Source of the DNA: Oscillospiraceae bacterium
Lineage (GTDB): Bacteria; Bacillota; Clostridia; Oscillospirales; Oscillospiraceae
Assembly (NCBI GenBank): GCA_017465745.1
Contig: JAFTVM010000054.1
Coordinates: 1 to 64,000 of the forward strand
DNA length: 64,000 nt
Direction: 5' to 3'
Below are positions 57,501-64,000 of the stretch, piece by piece (position 1 is the stretch's first letter; every line of letters starts with the position of its first letter). The notes beneath the pieces were generated by a model. That model ran no database searches. It saw nothing but the letters and a program-made list of their open reading frames with translations, and had not been told where the DNA came from. A program made the position numbers and the translations under genes.

Positions 57501-60500
57501 TGAGGAAGCGGTTCCCGGCTTCTTCTCCCAGCTCCACGCGGAGATCCTCAGCGAGGAAAATACCATTTATCAGGAGATGTTTGCCTGTGGCTTCGAAAGC
57601 AAAGCCCAGGTGGAGGAATATCTCCAGAAGTATTGCTTCGATCCCGACAGCCTGGGCCGTAAGGTGGGGCAGCTGTCCGGCGGCGAGAAGAATCTGCTGC
57701 AGCTTGCCAAGCTGGCAGCCGGTCAGGCGAATATTCTGCTCCTGGACGAGCCTTCCAGTCATCTGGATACCTTCGCCCAGATCGCCCTGGAAGATGCCAT
57801 CGCCGCTTACCGGGGCGCGGTGCTGATGGTCTCCCATGATTTCTATACCATCGTGAACTGCGCCGATACCATCCTCTTTGTGGAAAACGGCGGCATCCGT
57901 CCCATGAGCGCCCGGGCGTTTCGCAAGATGATCTACAAGAAGCATTTCAGCAAGGATTATCTGGAGCTGGAACTGCAGAAAAAGGACTTCGAAACCCGGA
58001 TCGAGCGCAGCCTGAGTTCCGGCGACTGCGCAGAAGCCCAGCGCCTGTGCGACAAACTGGCAGCTGTGGTGGAACAGATGCAGAAGGCATAACAGGATAA
58101 GCAGGGCGGTTCATATGTGCCGCCTTTTTCATGTTGCAAGAGACCGGGCTTGGTTGAAGTGTATCCCGGTATGTGATATAATCAGTTCAAAAAACTTGAA
58201 TCGTGTGATTCATCGCTCAACGCGTTGTAATAAATATCTGATAGAAAGGATGATTGTTTATGAGTAAAAATATGCGTTGTGTTTGGAGGATGCACAAAAA
58301 CTAATCCTCCAATAAAATTTTAACGGAGGACACAAAAATGGATTTTTTGAAAATTAAAACAGAGAATTTTGAAGAACTAATGAAATTGCAAAAGGCATAC
58401 AAAGTAGAAATCGGAGAATGTATTCCTACCAATGCCGAACTTGGGAGTTTAAGAAATGCAATTGAGAATGGACAGATACATTTTTATGGATGTGTCTGTG
58501 ATAACTCACTGGTAGCATGTTGTTCAATATGCTGTTTATACTCAACTTTCAATTATGGTAAATCTGGAGTATTTGAAGATTTTTACATTCAACCAGAATA
58601 CCGTCATAAGGGTATCGCACGAAAACTTGTGGCTTATGCATATGAGCAAAGTGGTGTTCATTCCCTTACAGTCGGATGTGCAGACTGCGATGTGCGCATG
58701 TACCAGGCGATAGGTTTTGAAATTCCATTAGGAAATATGTTAGCGTTTGGGGTGTAAAACGCGGCGTTGTCCATTTGTATACTGGCCGGTGTTACTGATT
58801 CCAATTTGTTGAACTGGCTGGTGATGACTATGGGACAAGAACTTGTTCAGAGGAGGTCGAATCAGTATATGGATCAGAAAGTTTGGCTGCAGCCCATGAC
58901 GGCGGAGATGTACCACGCGTATTTCAAAGAATACCAGAATGATCCGGATCTGTATCTGGATCCCAGGGCGTACACCGCCTACACCTACGATGTGCAGACC
59001 GTGGAGCGGTACATCAAGCGGCAGATCGATCTGAAGCGCAAGACCTTTGCCATTATGCACGGTCAGGAGATGGTGGGCGAGCTGGTCATCAAAAACATCG
59101 AACCCGGGAAATGCGCTACCATGGGACTTGCCATGCGCAGCGCACAGTACAAAGACCGGGGCTACGGCACCAGGGCGGAACAGCTGGCGATTCAATATGT
59201 GTTCCATGTGCTGGACATTCCCATCCTCTACGCCGACGCGCTGATCACCAACACCCGAAGCCAGCATGTGCTGGAAAAGGTGGGTTTCCGGCTGATCCGG
59301 AAAGAGGGAGATTTCAAATACTACAGCATTGAGAGAACAACAGAGATGGAGTAAAGTTATGCAAATCGAAGTAATGACACTGAGCGACATCGAAATGGTC
59401 ATCCCCATTTACATAGAATATTACAACAACTGCGAGGGTGGCTGCTGGACGGAGACGACTGCCGGACGGCGTATCCGGCAGGTGTTGAAGATCGAAGATT
59501 CCTATTCGCTGGTCATGAGGGATGCCGAGGGTGAAGTATGCGGCTTTGCGATGGGCTACTACAAGCAATATGATGATATTGTTGGCTATACCCTGGAAGA
59601 GATTCTGATTTCCCGGAAATACCAAAACAAGGGACTGGGCAGCCTCCTTTTAGCCGAACTGGAATCGAGAGTAAAGGCGGCGGGAGCAGCCTGCGTTGAA
59701 CTGCAGGCAGTCAAAGATGAAATGCACGAACGGTATTACGGGAAGTCAGGTTACCATGATGCCGGGAATTTTGTCATGAAGGTGAAATGGTTTGATTGAT
59801 AAATCTAATTTGTCGAGGTGAATGGTGATGCCTACGGGACTCGAACCGGTGTTGCAGCCTTGAAACAGCTGTGTCCTGACCATTTAGACGAGCGGACCAT
59901 AATGGGGAGGAAACTCCCTAATCAGCCGACCGTGGTTACCAGAATATCATCGATGCTTGGGCTGCCCTTTATTTTTGCACCGACAAAACAGCGAAAAGGG
60001 CTTGCAGAGAAGCCTGACTTCTGATACAATCAAGAAAAACAAACAGATTGGAGATGAAAGGATGCGCACTGCTTCTTGCTGATCATTTGGGCATACGACT
60101 GCCAAAAGCGGCGAAACCGTCGCTTTGCTTTTCTGTGCCCGGAAATTGCAGGAAGTGCGGATCCACTCAGCTCATATAGGGGTGCTGTATCCATAGGGAT
60201 GTAGTGCGTATCAATGGCTGCGGGAGGACTTCCTGCGGCCATTTTTGACTTTTAGGAGGGCACTATGTCTTTAATCAACGTAACGAATTTAACCTTTGCC
60301 TATGACGGCAGCTATGAAAACATCTTTGAAAATGTCAGCTTCCAGCTGGACACAAATTGGAAGCTGGGCTTCACCGGCAGAAACGGACGGGGCAAGACCA
60401 CCTTTATGAATCTGCTTCTGGGGAAGTATGAATACCGGGGCAGCATTTCCGCTTCCGTGGAGTTTTCCTATTTTCCGTACCATGTGGCCGATCCCAGCGT

Positions 60501-63500
60501 GCTGGCCATGGATGCGGTGGAGGCCATGCACCCGGATTATGAATACTGGCGCGTGGCTCGCGAGATGGACAAGCTGGGCCTTAGCGACGAGGTGCTTTAC
60601 CGCCCCTACGGCACCCTCAGCAATGGCGAACAGACCAAGCTGCAGCTGGCGGTGCTGTTTTCCAAGGAGAACAACTTCCTGCTGATCGACGAGCCGACGA
60701 ACCACCTGGATATTCAGGGCCGCGAGCTGGTGAGCCGGTACTTAAGCAGCAAGCGGGGCTTCATTCTGGTATCCCACGACCGGGCGTTCCTGGACGGCTG
60801 CGTGGATCACATCCTGTCCATCAATAAGTCCGACATCCAGGTCTGCAAGGGCGATTTCTCCACCTGGTGGGAGAATAAGGCGCGGCAGGATGCCTTCGAG
60901 CAGGCGGAGAATGAGAAACTGAAGCGGGAGATTTCCCGGCTGGAGGAGACGGCCCGGGAGAAGGCGGCCTGGTCAAACGCCGCGGAGCGCAGCAAGTTCG
61001 GCGTGGATCCCATCAAGGTGGACAAGCCGAAAAATTACCGCTCCTATCAGGGCGCCCAGGCGGCGAAATCCATGGCCCGGGCCAAGGCCATCGAAAAGCG
61101 CCAGAACGCCGCCATCCAGGAGAAGTCCAGGCTCCTGAAAAACATCGAGCGCAGCGACGATCTGAAAATCTTCCAGACCCCGTTCCACACCAAGCGGCTG
61201 GTAGAGCTGAAAGGCGTGACCATCGACTACGGCGATGGCGCGGTCTGCGAGAATATCAGCTTTTCCATCCGCATGGGCGACCGCATCGCCCTCCAGGGCG
61301 CCAACGGCAGCGGAAAATCCAGCATCATCAAGCTGATCTGCGGGCAGGAGATCCCCTACACCGGCGAAGTCTGGCGCGGAAACGGGCTGAAGATCTCCTA
61401 TGTGAACCAGGATACATCCGGCCTGCGGGGCAAGCTCTCCGATTTCGCCCGGGAGTCCGGCATCGACGAGAGCCTGTTCCTTGCTATGCTTGCCAAGCTG
61501 GATGTGCCGAAGGCGCAGATGGAGAAGGATATGTCCGCTTTGAGCGCAGGCCAGAAGAAAAAGGTGCTGCTGGCGCGGTCCATCTGCGAACCCATGCACC
61601 TGCACATCTGGGACGAGCCCATGAATTACATCGACGTGATCTCCCGAATGCAGATCGAAGCGGTGCTGCGGGAATATCAGCCCACGATCCTGTTTGTGGA
61701 GCACGACAAGGCATTCTGCGAGAATGTGGCCACGAAGATCGTGCGGTTGTAACCGGGCGGCAGATGTGGTAGAATCAGGGAAAAGGAGTGATACCATGAT
61801 CCGAAATTTTGAAGATTTCTGCCGGGAACTGAATCAAAGCGGCTTTTCCATGGGCGGCGGCAATGCCAAGGGCATTTTTGCGCTCATCGACTACGACTGG
61901 ACCAATCAGGATGCGCTGGACACCCCGGTGAAGTGGCATTGCGGCGACCCGGAAGTCGATCCCTGGGAATGGCGGATGCGGGTGCTGGAGGAGCGGAGGG
62001 ATGTTGCCTATTCCAAGGTGTTCTTCAAGACCAGCGGATTTATCACGAGAGAATGGTATCCCCATTTCTATGCTGTCCGCAGGAATGGCGAGTCCTTTGC
62101 CGAGGCCTATGAACGGGGCGCGGTCAGCCACCCGGCCAAGCGGATTTACGACATCGTATCCGGCGGTGATGTGGCGCTCCATGAGATCAAGGCCCTGGGC
62201 GGCTTCGGAAAAGCGGAGAAATCCCAGTTCGACCGGGCGATGGTGGAGCTTCAGATGGGCATGTTCATCACCATGACCGGCCGCAAACAGAAGAAAAATA
62301 AATACGGCATTGAATACGGCTGGAACAGCACGGTGTTTGCCACCGTGGAAAGCTTCTGGGCGGAACGAGGTGTTGAGATCCCGGCGCTGGATGCGGACGA
62401 AAGCTATGAGAAGATCAGAGAGCAGATTCTGCTGTTGAACCCCATGGCAGAGGAAAAGACCATTCGGAAGTTTATCAGAGGATAATACCATGCTGAATAA
62501 TCAAGAAATTTGGAGAATCGCCATGCAGCAGTCTGCCTACGACTGCAACTGCACGCCGGAGGATTTTCTCGCAGAGCAGAATGTGGTGACAATCTCGAAA
62601 AAGCATCCCCTTGCCAGAAAGTACCTGGACCTGCCTTTGAGCTGTGATCTGGTGTCCTACGGCTCCAGCATCGTGGCGCAGGCCAGTGAAGAAATTGCGC
62701 CCCTGGTGAAGCAGTATATCGACCGCTTCCCGGTGGAGCATTGTTTTGAAACGCCCAATATGCATGTGCTGAACGAATTGCTGCGTCCTTTCAATCAGAA
62801 GATCTGCTTCATGGCGGAGTATTTCCTGTCGGATGTGAATGAAGTGAAAGCGCTGCCCTGTGACTATGAGCTGCGTGTCCTGCATCAGGAGGACTTTGCG
62901 TCGCTGTATCTGCCCCAGTGGAGCAATGCGCTGTGCGAGAAGCGCAGGCATCTGGATGTGCTGGGGGTCGGTGCATACGATAACGGCGAGCTGATCGGCC
63001 TGGCCGGATGCTCTGCCGACTGCGACATGATGTATCAGATCGGTATCGATGTGCTGCCGGAGTACCGCCGAAAGGGGATCGCCTCCGCGCTGACCAGCCG
63101 GTTGGCGCTGGAAGTTCTGGCGCTCGGCAAGGTCCCCTTCTACTGTGCCGCGTGGTGCAATGTCAAATCCGTCCGCAATGCCATTCGATGCGGCTTCCGT
63201 CCGGCATGGGTGGAGATGACCGCGAAGGATATTTCGTTTGTGGAACAAATGAATCAGGGGTGACATTATGCTTTACAACGCTAAAAACGGTACCGTGAAA
63301 TTGGACGGTACCGATATGGACTATATTCGCTTCGGCTCCGGGGCGAGGTACCTGGTGATCCTCCCCGGTTTGGGGGATGGGCTGAAGACGGTCAAGGGGA
63401 CCGCGATCCCCATGGCGGTGATGTACCGTATCTTTGCCAAAGACTACACGGTCTGGGCATTCAGCCGGAAGAATGTGTTGTCGTCGGGCTGGACTACTCG

Positions 63501-64000
63501 CGATATGGCCCGGGATCAGGCTAAGGCTATGGAGAATCTCGGCATCGGGCAGGCGGATGTGTTCGGCGTGTCCATGGGCGGCATGATCGCCCAGCATCTT
63601 GCCATCGACTATCCCGAAAAGGTGGGGAAGCTGGTGCTGACGGTGACCTGTCCGCGCCCGAATCCCATTCTGGAGGAATCCATTGGTGAGTGGGTGGACT
63701 GCGCCAAACGCGGCGACCACACCGCGCTGATGGACAGCAACGTGCGGCGGATCTACTCCGAGGGCTACTACAGAAAGAACAAATGGCTGGTGCCGGTCAT
63801 GGGTAAGCTGACGAAGCCCAAGTCCTATGACCGCTTCCTGATCCAGGCGGATGCCTGCCTGCGCCATGATGCCTATGAGAATCTGCCCCTGATCCGGACG
63901 AAGACCCTGGTCATCGGCGGCGGAAAAGACCTGGCCCTGGGCGGTGACGCCTCCCGCGAGATCGCCGCCCGGATCCCCGGCGCACAGCTTCGGATGTACG

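Overview
The window reads as chromosomal DNA of a strictly anaerobic, Gram-positive gut-type Clostridia bacterium, most like the Oscillospiraceae/Ruminococcaceae group. This is inferred from AGGAGG-type ribosome sites, a moderately high GC content (judged by eye, not computed), the short anaerobe-type hybrid cluster protein, ferritin plus rubredoxin, corrinoid methyltransferases, thiamine salvage by ThiW, and the absence of any respiratory chain except an isolated NuoE-like protein. No rRNA, CRISPR array, insertion sequence or prophage was recognised.

Region by region. 1-3600: a Crp-family regulator divergent from a nitrosative-stress operon (zinc ribbon, ferredoxin, Hcp), with a 25-residue Cys-rich peptide at the left edge. 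3600-10100: small independent units (DUF523, SplB-like radical SAM, XpaC-TelA, NuoE-like, DUF1349, small membrane proteins). 10200-13150: a corrinoid methyl-transfer operon (UroD-like methyltransferase, a 43-residue microprotein, pterin-binding methyltransferase, corrinoid protein); its probable reductive activator and a DUF2284 protein lie at 17292-19281. 14276-17231: a TetR-controlled membrane and flavoprotein cluster containing a steroid-reductase-like DUF1295 protein. 19623-23782: LytTR-DUF3021, a TipAS-type MerR regulator, small enzymes, pnuC with an attenuator-like leader, and a flavin reductase. 23912-27937: a thiamine salvage operon under a TPP riboswitch (thiW-thiM-thiE-HAD-MTH1187-thiD). 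28083-31480: DUF3786, a shortened MmcQ, an ABC-2 exporter, ferritin and rubredoxin. 31600-36900: a mosaic of regulators, DNA-repair-like proteins and decayed genes. 36999-45297: a GHKL/LytTR two-component system next to a glycoside hydrolase family 3 operon, with LytTR-like repeats in the promoter between them. 45405-52352: TraX, an AMP-ligase, a small membrane protein, an MBOAT and two SGNH proteins, arranged like a dlt operon but without a carrier protein. 52505-53618: a retron (reverse transcriptase plus msr-msd RNA). 53715-56166: an Fe-S aldo-keto reductase and a TetR/flavodoxin pair. 56341-64000: two ABC-F proteins (one Lsa-like, behind an attenuator), acetyltransferases, a degenerate tRNA-Glu-like locus, an AlkZ-related protein and an alpha/beta hydrolase that runs off the right edge.

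The most notable systems are the retron with a perfect 9-bp a1/a2 repeat and no visible effector; the carrier-less Dlt-like envelope acylation operon; the LytTR system with 21-bp-phased direct repeats in front of a circularly permuted, membrane-anchored beta-glucosidase; and several leader-RNA attenuators, of which those before pnuC, an AT-rich GNAT gene and the Lsa-like gene are the clearest.
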